Source: an uncultured Bacilli bacterium
GTDB taxonomy: Bacteria > Bacillota_I > Bacilli_A > RF39 > UBA660
NCBI GenBank assembly: GCA_947589675.1
Contig: CANQCI010000004.1
Coordinates: 1-59,368 of the forward strand
Direction of reading: 5' to 3'
Length of the DNA: 59,368 bases
Shown: positions 42,412 through 50,056 of the stretch, one piece after another
How positions within the stretch are numbered: the first letter of the stretch is position 1
Layout: each line of letters starts with the position of its first letter
Notes under the pieces: generated by a model
Told to the model about the DNA's origin: nothing
Seen by the model: only the letters and a program-made list of their open reading frames with translations
Databases searched by the model: none
Translations under genes and position numbers: made by a program

Positions 42412-44237
42412 TTATCTTTAAAAATTACATATTCATAATGCCAAATTGTTAAGCCAGTATCCGGCACATCGATAATTATTTCGGGGGGAGTTTCTTCTTT
42501 TTTATCTTTGATGGTAATTTTTATTTCCTCATTATTTTCTTTTATTTGGAAATTAATAATATCCAAATTAACTTTGTATCCATCGGGAGCTTTAATTTCT
42601 TTAACATAATATTCGCCATAAGGAATATTATCAATGGTAATTAACCCATCATTATCGGTATATCCTTGGTAAACTAAAGTGTTATCTTTAGTATAAATTT
42701 CTATATAAGCATTAGCTAAAGCCTCCCCAGTTTCTTCATCAATTTTTTGAATAGTGATTTTACCTTTAATTAATTTATTTTCAACATCTAATTTTTGATA
42801 AACTATCGCTGTTTTATCATCAACATAATTTATTGAAAAATAAATTGGTGTCGGGGTAATATAATCAGGATAATTGTTATCTTCAATTAAATAATAGTCC
42901 CCCAGTTCTAAAGTAGTTGTTGCTAAACCATCTTGGGTTTTTATTTCTTTAATAAAATCATCTTTATGATAAATTAAAGTAGAACCTTGATAGATATCTT
43001 TTGCTGCATAAATTTTAAAGGTTATATCATCTAATTTAATCTTTTTATATTTAGCTTTATTTTGTTCAAAGACAACTTCTTCTCCATATTTAGTTAAAGT
43101 AAGTTCGCCCATAACTCTTTTATTAGGAAAATTTATTTTTATTTCTTCACCACTATTTTCATCAACGGTAAAACTAATTTCTTCTTGATTTAATAAGTAA
43201 GGTTTATTGGTACTTATTTCTTTTATTTTATAATTTCCCATTGGTAGATAAAAAGGTAAAGTAAGATATCCATCTTCATTAGTTTCCCAAAGACATTTAT
43301 CTAAGTTGCAAACTGGTTCATTTAAGCTATTCAAGATTTGAAATTGAAAATTGGGTAATTTAATAATTTCATTGGTTTCACTATCAACCTTATATAAAGT
43401 TAGTTTAGAACCAGCCACTTGAAAATTAATGGTGCTAGAAACCGGATTATAATTACCTACTTCAAAAGCATTTTGAGCTTCCTCATCATAGAAAACTATC
43501 GGCGGTGTTGTATAATTCTTGGCAGTTTTCGTAAACGTAATAAAAGCATTACCAGGGCTAATTGTCCTAACTTCTAAAGTATTGGCACTGGTTTTATTGA
43601 CGATGATATTAGCACTGTTAGTTATGGCATAGTTATCTAAGATACTATTTTGATCAGTTAAACTAAAAGTAGTATTTAAATTATAAACACCGGTGTTATT
43701 AATATTGGGAACAACATAATGATTATTTACAAGCGTATCTAATTCTGTGAAATAATCTTCATATTGATAAAGAGATCTAGTCCCATTTAGGGTATCGGTA
43801 AAATAAAAATCAGTAGTTGTATCTACAATTCGCCAGATAGCTACTTGGGTTACCGCATACCAAGCGGAGTCACTATGTTCATAGCCCCCGCCAAAGTAGT
43901 TGTATCCATAGTATGCTAATAATTCTATTTTTTCCCATTCCTCAGGGGTAAGATTCATAATCTTGGTGAAATCATCCATTGTATAATCATAAACACTTTC
44001 GGTACTAATCCCAATGAAAGGTTCTAAGCAGTAAACGAATTGATTTTCAGGAACTTTTCTTAAAAACTTAAAGCGTTTATATTGCAGATAACCATCAGCT
44101 CGTTTCTTATCGATATATATGGCTTTATCCCCAACATTTTCCGCGATACGAAAATGCCCAGCATACTTTTCGGCTTTAACATTTGTCATTAACATAAATA
44201 AGATAATGATTAAAAATAACTTATAAATTTTTTTCAT
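42390..44237 (-). CDS. Surface protein with thioester domain and three Cna-B-like domains
   Basis: 615 residues from ATG 44237, chosen for the strong AAGGAGG upstream. Signal peptide at 1-22. A Cys-Gln thioester domain follows: FVYCLEP (Cys70) and YAVTQVAIWR (Gln131), which may form an intramolecular thioester for covalent host binding. After a linker there are three Cna-B/SpaA-type domains, beginning near SKLTLYKVDSETNEI, GELTLTKYGEEVV and GKITIQKIDEETGEA. The end has VPDTG, an LPxTG-like site, but only about ten hydrophobic residues (LTIWHYEYVIF) before KDNKKNGMK, so the anchor is shorter than normal. Likely an adhesin. Confidence 0.85.
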   Translation of the reverse strand: MKKIYKLFLIIILFMLMTNVKAEKYAGHFRIAENVGDKAIYIDKKRADGYLQYKRFKFLRKVPENQFVYCLEPFIGISTESVYDYTMDDFTKIMNLTPEEWEKIELLAYYGYNYFGGGYEHSDSAWYAVTQVAIWRIVDTTTDFYFTDTLNGTRSLYQYEDYFTELDTLVNNHYVVPNINNTGVYNLNTTFSLTDQNSILDNYAITNSANIIVNKTSANTLEVRTISPGNAFITFTKTAKNYTTPPIVFYDEEAQNAFEVGNYNPVSSTINFQVAGSKLTLYKVDSETNEIIKLPNFQFQILNSLNEPVCNLDKCLWETNEDGYLTLPFYLPMGNYKIKEISTNKPYLLNQEEISFTVDENSGEEIKINFPNKRVMGELTLTKYGEEVVFEQNKAKYKKIKLDDITFKIYAAKDIYQGSTLIYHKDDFIKEIKTQDGLATTTLELGDYYLIEDNNYPDYITPTPIYFSINYVDDKTAIVYQKLDVENKLIKGKITIQKIDEETGEALANAYIEIYTKDNTLVYQGYTDNDGLITIDNIPYGEYYVKEIKAPDGYKVNLDIINFQIKENNEEIKITIKDKKEETPPEIIIDVPDTGLTIWHYEYVIFKDNKKNGMK

Positions 44238-44395
44238 ATATTTCCTCCTTAAGCCCATTATAGGGGGATAATAAGCATTAGTAATAGAAAAAGTTTTGTC
44301 TAATTTTAGCAAACTTTAGCAAAAATTGTCGAAAAGTCCTAAGGTGTGCCGTCAATTTTAAAAATTGGCTTATTTAACTTTTGATAAACTTGTGC

Positions 44396-44401
44396 TACAA
44401 T
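44396..44401 (+). promoter_or_regulatory. Extended -10 promoter element of the phosphohexomutase gene
   Basis: TGCTACAAT, an extended -10, lies 24 bp upstream of the start codon. The 44238-44380 stretch holds the divergent surface-protein leader and a CAATTTT/AAAATTG dyad, nothing else recognised. Confidence 0.45.
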
Positions 44402-44424
44402 GGATAAGAAAGTAGGCGAAAAAC

Positions 44425-45783
44425 ATGAATCAAGATATATTTAGAGCATATGATATAAGAGGAAAATACCCAAGTGAGATAAATGAACAAACCGCTTATC
44501 TTATTGGCAAAAGCTATGGCTCTTATTTACAACAAAAATATAATCAAAAAAGTTGTATTGTTAGTTGTGATAATCGACTATCTAGTCCTATGTTAGTTCT
44601 TAATTTGATTAAAGGTATTTTAGAAAGTGGTTGTAATGTAATTAATTATGGCGTAACAACAACGCCAATGAATTACTATGGACGTTATTTAAATCAAATG
44701 CCTGGTATTATGGTTACCGCTTCTCATAATCCAAAAGATGAAAATGGTTTTAAATTTTCTTTTGAAAAAATGGTTAATGCTCGGGGCGAAATGATTGAGG
44801 ATTTTAAAAACTATACTATCGCCGGGCAATTTTTAAATGGTATGGGAACGGAAACTAAAAATGATATAACTGAAAAATATATTGAGTATTTAAAATATTC
44901 AATGAAATGGGGACGTAATAAAAGAAAGGTTATTATTGACTGTGGCAATGGGGTTACTTGCTTAATTGCTCGCAAAGTCTTGGCTGGTTCATTTTGTGAT
45001 TTTGAAATAATTAATGAAGAAAATGATGGAACTTTTCCTAATCATCATCCCGATCCATCGGTAGAAAAAAATATGGAACAATTACAAAAAGCAGTTTTAA
45101 GTAAAAAAGCTGATTTTGGTGTTGCTTATGATGGTGATGGCGACCGGATTGGGATTGTCATGGAAAATGGTGAAATCATGCCTATTGAACATTTTATGGT
45201 TTTAATGATTAGAGATATGTATTATAATGTTCCAACCAAAAAGTTTTTATATGATATAAAATGTAGTAAGTGTGTAAGTGATGAAATTGCCAAATTAGGT
45301 GGCGAAGGCGTAATGTCGAGGACAGGAGCTAGCTATACGCAATTTGAAACTTTAAATCAAGGCTTACCCTTTGGGGGGGAATTATCAGGACATATTTTCT
45401 TCCGTGATCGTGATGTTGACTGTGGTTCAGCTATATATGCCACCTTAAGATTAATTGAATACATGAGTAGAAGAAGTGAAAAATTAAGTGAATTATGTGC
45501 CAATATTCCTAAGTATTATGCTACCGAAGAAATGAAGTTTCCCACTAAAACTGATGAACTTAAATTCCAAGTAGTTAACGAAATTAAAGATTTCGTTATA
45601 AAAGAAAATTACCCATATATTGATATTGATGGGGTTAGAGTAAACTTTTCTAATGGCTGGGCTTTAGTGAGAGCTAGTAACACTGGTAAAAATATAACTT
45701 TTCGGGCTGAGGCAGATTCGCCTGATAATTTAGAAATGTTAAAAAATATATTTATTCCTTTAATAAAGAAATTAAATAAATAA
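44425..45783 (+). CDS. Phosphomannomutase/phosphoglucomutase
   Basis: 452 residues of the alpha-D-phosphohexomutase family. FRAYDIRGKYP at the N-terminus, catalytic serine loop MVTASHNPKDENGFKFS, metal-binding YDGDGDRIG, sugar-binding GGELSGHIFFRD and C-terminal phosphate-binding RASNTGKNITFRAEA are all intact. It interconverts hexose 1- and 6-phosphates for envelope glycans. RBS not strong (AGTAGGCG). Followed by a repeat array 5 bp later. Confidence 0.92.
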   Translation: MNQDIFRAYDIRGKYPSEINEQTAYLIGKSYGSYLQQKYNQKSCIVSCDNRLSSPMLVLNLIKGILESGCNVINYGVTTTPMNYYGRYLNQMPGIMVTASHNPKDENGFKFSFEKMVNARGEMIEDFKNYTIAGQFLNGMGTETKNDITEKYIEYLKYSMKWGRNKRKVIIDCGNGVTCLIARKVLAGSFCDFEIINEENDGTFPNHHPDPSVEKNMEQLQKAVLSKKADFGVAYDGDGDRIGIVMENGEIMPIEHFMVLMIRDMYYNVPTKKFLYDIKCSKCVSDEIAKLGGEGVMSRTGASYTQFETLNQGLPFGGELSGHIFFRDRDVDCGSAIYATLRLIEYMSRRSEKLSELCANIPKYYATEEMKFPTKTDELKFQVVNEIKDFVIKENYPYIDIDGVRVNFSNGWALVRASNTGKNITFRAEADSPDNLEMLKNIFIPLIKKLNK

Positions 45784-45787
45784 AAAT

Positions 45788-45868
45788 GTTATCCAATGAA
45801 ATAACAAAAAGTCATCCAATAAAAACCAGAAATGTCATCCAGTGAAATAACAAAAAGTCATCCAATGA
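45788..45868. repeat. Tandem array B: 23-bp repeats (3.5 units) upstream of an AAA/DUF4143 ATPase
   Basis: Units start at 45788, 45811, 45834 and 45857, each 23 bp apart. Consensus: GTYATCCARTGAAATAACAA followed by AAA; unit 2 is divergent (AATAAAAACCAGAAAT after GTCATCC) and unit 4 ends after GTCATCCAATGA. It starts 5 bp after the phosphohexomutase stop and ends about 12 bp before the ATPase start. Read from AAC, the unit aligns with the array A unit (AACRAAA, GTCAT, AATG in the same order). Confidence 0.93.
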
Positions 45869-45879
45869 GGGGGATTAAA

Positions 45880-47157
45880 ATGGCTGTATATAAACCTAGA
45901 TTAATTGATAAAGAAATTGAAAGTAGCTTAAAAGCTTATGGAGCGTTAAATATTGTTGGAGCAAAAGGAGTGGGTAAAACTTGGACAGGAAGAAAACATA
46001 CTAAAAGTGAGTTTTTACTCATGGATTCAAGTGGCGATTATCAAAACAGACGTCTTGCTGAAACTGATATATCTTTAATTTTTGAAGGAAAATTACCAAG
46101 GTTAATTGATGAATGGTTGGAAGTTCCTGGAATTTGGGATGCCACTAGATATAAATGCGATGAAGATGGGGTAAAAGGTAAATATATTTTAACAGGGTCG
46201 ACTGTCTTACCTAAAAATAAAAAAGACATCATTAGACATTCGGGAGCAGGACGAATAAAAAAAATAAAAATGTATCCTATGAGTTTATATGAATCAGGGG
46301 ATTCATCAGGTGATGTATCCTTAAAAGATATTTATAATAATAAAGTTAAGAGTAAGAAAACTAAAGATATTAATTTAAGAGATATTATAAAATTAGTCCT
46401 AAGAGGTGGATTTCCAGGAAGTATTGATATTCCCTTTGATGAAGCTATTAAACTTCCTAAACAATATATAAAGGAAATTATAGAATTAGATATAAATAGA
46501 ATTAGTGATACTAAAAGAGACGCTCATAAAATGATGTTATTACTCAGATCTCTTTCCCAAAATGAGTCAACAACTTTATCAATTGCTAAATTAAAAAGCG
46601 ATATTCAAGGAGTAGATAATGAAGATATAGATGTTAAAACTCTTAATGAATATTTAGAAGATTTAAGTAAATTGTATTTAATAGAAAATCAATTGCCATA
46701 TAATTCTAATATTCGAAGTAGTATGCGGGTTAAACAAATGGAAAAAAGGCATTTTGTTGACCCATCGATTGCTACATCTTTACTTAATATGACTGTTGAT
46801 ATGTGTGTTAATGATTTACTTTCTTTTGGCTTCTTTTTTGAAGCCATGGTTGAAAGAGATTTAAGGATATATGCTGAGGCAAATGATTGGAATATATTTC
46901 ATTATCAAGACTATGATGGTAATGAGTTTGATGCGGTAGTGGAATTTGAAGATGGTAGTTATGCCGCATTTGAAATTAAACTGGGTGCTGGACAAATCGA
47001 GGAAGCGGCGAATAATTTAATTAGAGTTAGTAATATAATAAAAGAAAAAGGGGGAAAGCCACCAAAAAGTTTGTGCGTCATATGTGGACTTTCTAATGCG
47101 GTATATACACGAAGTGATGGAGTAATTGTTGTTCCTATTACCGCTTTAAAAGATTAA
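45880..47157 (+). CDS. AAA_14/DUF4143 ATPase, subfamily 1 (paired with array B)
   Basis: 425 residues. Walker A GAKGVGKTWTG at 27-37, PRLIDEWLEVPGIWDATRY, YILTGSTVLP, HSGAGRIKKIKMYPMSLYES, QLPYNSNIRSSMRV and KRHFVDPSIATSLL are shared almost residue for residue with the first ATPase of the window, and the C-terminus has NEFDAVVEFEDGS and AAFEIKLGAG (D...ExK). ATG 45880 follows GAGGGGG; an upstream in-frame ATG would place the start inside the array. Function unknown. It ends before a strong terminator. Confidence 0.88.
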   Translation: MAVYKPRLIDKEIESSLKAYGALNIVGAKGVGKTWTGRKHTKSEFLLMDSSGDYQNRRLAETDISLIFEGKLPRLIDEWLEVPGIWDATRYKCDEDGVKGKYILTGSTVLPKNKKDIIRHSGAGRIKKIKMYPMSLYESGDSSGDVSLKDIYNNKVKSKKTKDINLRDIIKLVLRGGFPGSIDIPFDEAIKLPKQYIKEIIELDINRISDTKRDAHKMMLLLRSLSQNESTTLSIAKLKSDIQGVDNEDIDVKTLNEYLEDLSKLYLIENQLPYNSNIRSSMRVKQMEKRHFVDPSIATSLLNMTVDMCVNDLLSFGFFFEAMVERDLRIYAEANDWNIFHYQDYDGNEFDAVVEFEDGSYAAFEIKLGAGQIEEAANNLIRVSNIIKEKGGKPPKSLCVICGLSNAVYTRSDGVIVVPITALKD

Positions 47158-47175
47158 GATAAAACAGTAAATAAG

Positions 47176-47282
47176 TGTCAATTTACATTCTTTCGCAAGC
47201 TATAGCTTGCAAGTTTTTTTTTTTTTTTGATAATATTAGAAAAAATAAAGGGACTATATTTACTTCAAAATGTCAATTTACA
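47176..47282. repeat. Pair of 12-bp direct repeats around the terminator
   Basis: TGTCAATTTACA occurs at 47176-47187 and 47271-47282, before the SipW-cognate gene. Each copy is nearly a dyad (TGTnAATTnACA), so they may be operators for that gene. Confidence 0.45.
47195..47228 (+). terminator. Intrinsic terminator after the ATPase
   Basis: The 16-bp palindrome GCAAGCTATAGCTTGC is followed by AAG and 15 T residues. Confidence 0.9.
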
Positions 47283-47321
47283 CTTTATAAGAAGTACCTA
47301 AAAAAGGAAAGGTTTTATTTT

Positions 47322-49694
47322 ATGAAAAAAAAGAATAATTATTTAACTCTAATAGCTTTAGTTATGCTATTAGTTATTACTGTTGGAGCAACTTATGCCT
47401 ACTTTGCCGCCCAAAAAGGTTCAGGTGGAAGTGCTCAAATTGAAGTAGGAGCGGGAACCACGGATTCACTTACTTTTAAGGCAGGTGTACCAATCAATAT
47501 TACCGCATCGTCAGATGATTTTTATCAAAGTGCTGGAGATAAAACGGGGAGTACTACAGCCACAGCTAAGTTAGTACCTAATAATACCACCAATGATGCA
47601 ACCGATTATTATAATGTTTATTTTATCATTGATGAAAATGATTTTACTTATTCAACGGAACCCAATGATGTTGAATTACTTTTAAAGGTAACAGATCCTG
47701 ATGGAGAAGCGGTAACTAATATTGAGGCTTTAGCGTATAATGAAACATTACAAGGATTTGATATAACCAAAAGACATGGGGCTTTTAAAGTAGTATATAA
47801 AGATGAAATTAAAGCGAGTAATGCTGATGGTATAGAAGAAATTTGGAATTTTGAAGTAACTTTAAGAAATTTAGAAGCTGATCAACAAAAAAATACAGGT
47901 AAAACTTTTTCAGGAAAAGTATTAATTACTACCGATGAAAAAGAAACTTATGTAATGCCAGAAATAAATAGTATTGTTGAAACTACTAAAGATTATAAAA
48001 GTATAACAGTTAATTTACTTGAAAATGAAAAACATACCGAAGCAATAGATAAGTATTATTATGCTATCGAAGAAACAACAGAAGAACCTGAAATGGCAAA
48101 AATTATGAGTATAGTTGAAAAGTTAGAACCAACGTATGTTGAAACTACGGAAGCAACCCATGTTTTTACTGAGTGTGATGGAACTCCCTTAAAAGATAAT
48201 CAAAGTTATAAAATTTATGCCTATTCCAGAGATATTCAAGGGATAAGTAGTAATATTAAAACAGCTATTATAAAAACAGATGAGTATAAGAGGATTCAAA
48301 TAACCAATGTAAGTGAAAGTGAAGTAACCCATAATAGTTTTAAAGTAATAGCAACAGCAAGTGATGGAGCAAATCCAGTAAAAGAATATGCTTTTAAAAT
48401 AGAAGATAATGAAACTTATGGAGATTGGAGTATTTGGCAAGCAAGTCCAGAATTTACTTTCTCAGGATTAAAAGCAGGAATAAGTTATAATGTGCAAGTA
48501 AAGGCAAGGGATACTTTAGATAAAGAAACAACTAATAGTTATGATAAAAATATAACAACAACACCATTTACTGTAACTGTACAGGTAACTGGAGGAACAT
48601 CAACACCACCAAGTACAACGGTAGCAGAAAATGGAACGGCAACTTTTGCAATAGCAGCAAGTGCTGGTTATGATGTAACATCCGCACGAGTAAGCAGTGG
48701 AGATGGTTGTATCTTAAATGTTGATAGGACAACTTTAACAGTTAGCGATGTAACTAGTGATAAAACTTGTACTGTAGAAATTTATAAAACACAATCATTA
48801 AATCAATTTATTATAAGTAAAGTAAATACTAATGTAGGCTTAGGAACATTAGCTAAACATGATACAAGTTTAGCTAATAGTGCTCAAGATAATAGTTATC
48901 GTTATTCAGGAAATAACCCAAACAATTTTGTCTGTTTTGGAAGTGGCAGTGAAGACTATATTTATGGTGAGAGTGAATGCCCAGATACCAATTTATATCG
49001 GATAATCGGGGTATTTAATAATCAAGTTAAATTAATTAAATCGGAATATATAAAAAGCACGGAATTGGGAATACCAAAAGATGGTAAGCCAACTACAGGA
49101 AGTTACGATACTTTAAAAAGAGTAAAGGTAACTCCAAGTGAAGGGTTTTATTGGAATAATACACGGGATAATAATACATGGGAAAGTAGCACATTATATC
49201 AAGCATTAAATAATAACGAAAGTGGTTACTTAAGTAAATTAGGAACAACGTGGAAAAATAAAATAGCGACAACAACGTGGCATGTGGGAGGATATAGTAG
49301 TAATTGGGTAACCCCAAAAGGAATGTATGATGAGGAAATAAAATCAACTCCAACGGTTTCAGCTCAAATCGGTTTGATGTATGCTTCGGACTATGGATTT
49401 GCAAGTGCATCAAGCAGTTGGACCGAATTAATAGATAGTTCTGGCTATGCTACAGATACTAATCGGCAAAATAACTGGTTATATAATAAAGTTAATGAAT
49501 GGACAATATCGCGCGACTCCAGCGGTTCCGACAGTGCGTTCTGTGTCTACTTCGTCGGATATGTGCACTACAACTACGTCTTCAGCAACGGTGCGTACGG
49601 GGTACGACCAGTCTTTTATCTTAACACTGATGTAAAGATTAAAGTTGATGATGCTATAGGTGATGTTGACCATCCATTCCGTATCGTTGTATAG
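47322..49694 (+). CDS. Large SipW-cognate secreted protein with putative DGR-variable C-terminal domain
   Basis: 790 residues. The N-terminus (LVMLLVITVGATYAYFAAQK) matches the SipW-cognate signal peptide of TasA/camelysin-like proteins. A camelysin-like domain follows (GTTDSLTFKAG; ATAKLVPNNTTNDATDYYNV), then Fn3-like segments, and, from about residue 525, a globular domain with NLYRIIGVFNNQVKLIKSEY, WNNTRDNNTWESSTLYQALN and a terminal GVRPVFYLNTDVKI, the type of domain used as a target by DGRs. The last part is encoded by DNA of very different composition. Start ATG 47322 after AAAGGAAAGG. Probably cell-surface or matrix-associated and able to bind diverse ligands. Confidence 0.8.
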   Translation: MKKKNNYLTLIALVMLLVITVGATYAYFAAQKGSGGSAQIEVGAGTTDSLTFKAGVPINITASSDDFYQSAGDKTGSTTATAKLVPNNTTNDATDYYNVYFIIDENDFTYSTEPNDVELLLKVTDPDGEAVTNIEALAYNETLQGFDITKRHGAFKVVYKDEIKASNADGIEEIWNFEVTLRNLEADQQKNTGKTFSGKVLITTDEKETYVMPEINSIVETTKDYKSITVNLLENEKHTEAIDKYYYAIEETTEEPEMAKIMSIVEKLEPTYVETTEATHVFTECDGTPLKDNQSYKIYAYSRDIQGISSNIKTAIIKTDEYKRIQITNVSESEVTHNSFKVIATASDGANPVKEYAFKIEDNETYGDWSIWQASPEFTFSGLKAGISYNVQVKARDTLDKETTNSYDKNITTTPFTVTVQVTGGTSTPPSTTVAENGTATFAIAASAGYDVTSARVSSGDGCILNVDRTTLTVSDVTSDKTCTVEIYKTQSLNQFIISKVNTNVGLGTLAKHDTSLANSAQDNSYRYSGNNPNNFVCFGSGSEDYIYGESECPDTNLYRIIGVFNNQVKLIKSEYIKSTELGIPKDGKPTTGSYDTLKRVKVTPSEGFYWNNTRDNNTWESSTLYQALNNNESGYLSKLGTTWKNKIATTTWHVGGYSSNWVTPKGMYDEEIKSTPTVSAQIGLMYASDYGFASASSSWTELIDSSGYATDTNRQNNWLYNKVNEWTISRDSSGSDSAFCVYFVGYVHYNYVFSNGAYGVRPVFYLNTDVKIKVDDAIGDVDHPFRIVV
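49509..49616 (+). other. Putative DGR variable region (VR) in the SipW-cognate protein gene
   Basis: About 57% GC over 49511-49610 in a gene otherwise near 35% or lower. Among 29 consecutive codons (49512-49598), 25 end in C or T and 20 end in C; adenine is depleted at first and second positions. This is the signature of adenine-directed mutagenesis of AAC/AAY codons in DGR templates. It encodes residues from RDSSGSDSAFCVYFVGYVHY to NYVFSNGAYGVRP, in the position used by C-type-lectin-like DGR targets. Other frames are open only here. No template repeat or reverse transcriptase is present in the window. Confidence 0.75.
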
Positions 49695-49732
49695 CTTACC
49701 AAAAATTTTTACTTTAATCCTTAATCTAAATA

Positions 49733-49741
49733 TGATATAAT
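49733..49741 (+). promoter_or_regulatory. Extended -10 promoter of the rimP-nusA-infB operon
   Basis: TGATATAAT lies 60 bp before rimP and shortly after the end of the SipW-cognate gene. Confidence 0.55.
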
Positions 49742-49756
49742 GTTTTTAGCAATTCA

Positions 49757-49790
49757 AAAAGTGGGCAATAATCCCACTTTTATTTATAAA
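49757..49790 (+). terminator. Leader hairpin / attenuator before rimP
   Basis: AAAAGTGGG pairs with CCCACTTTT around CAATAAT, followed by a U-rich ATTTAT tail. It lies between the promoter and the start of rimP, so it would act as an attenuator of this operon rather than terminate the preceding gene alone. Confidence 0.7.
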
Positions 49791-49800
49791 TGAGGTGAAT

Positions 49801-50052
49801 ATGAAAGAATTATTAGCTGATATAAAAAAAGAGTTACAAGAAGTTTTGTTAAAAGAGGAAATTATTGTTGATGATATAACTTTTGAAGAAAAAGGAAGAT
49901 ATCATTTTCTCACTGTGGTTTTAGATAAAATTGGGGGAATAGACTTAGATACTATTGTTGATGCGACAAAAATAGTAAATGAAGTAATAGATAAAAAAGA
50001 TATTACAGATGATAGTTATATCTTGGATGTTATTAGTAAAGAAAGAGGGTAA
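49801..50052 (+). CDS. rimP: RimP-like ribosome maturation factor, N-terminal domain only
   Basis: 83 residues from ATG 49801 (or 85 from GTG 49795, which overlaps the GAGGTG ribosome site). The sequence RYHFLTVVLDKIGGIDLDTI followed by VDATKIVNEVIDKKD matches the N-terminal half of RimP, and it occupies the usual position before nusA. Usual RimP is about 150 residues with a C-terminal SH3-like domain; that domain and the SSPGLDRPL linker are absent (ends VISKERG). The next gene begins 4 bp later, so there is no room for a frameshifted remainder. RimP assists 30S maturation; whether this short form is active is unknown. Confidence 0.8.
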   Translation: MKELLADIKKELQEVLLKEEIIVDDITFEEKGRYHFLTVVLDKIGGIDLDTIVDATKIVNEVIDKKDITDDSYILDVISKERG

Positions 50053-50056
50053 TAAT

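Noticed and set aside
49447-49673. Overlapping open frames on both strands in the SipW-cognate gene
   Set aside because: They are open because the variable region is A/T-poor and so lacks stop codons; the coding frame is the large plus-strand gene.
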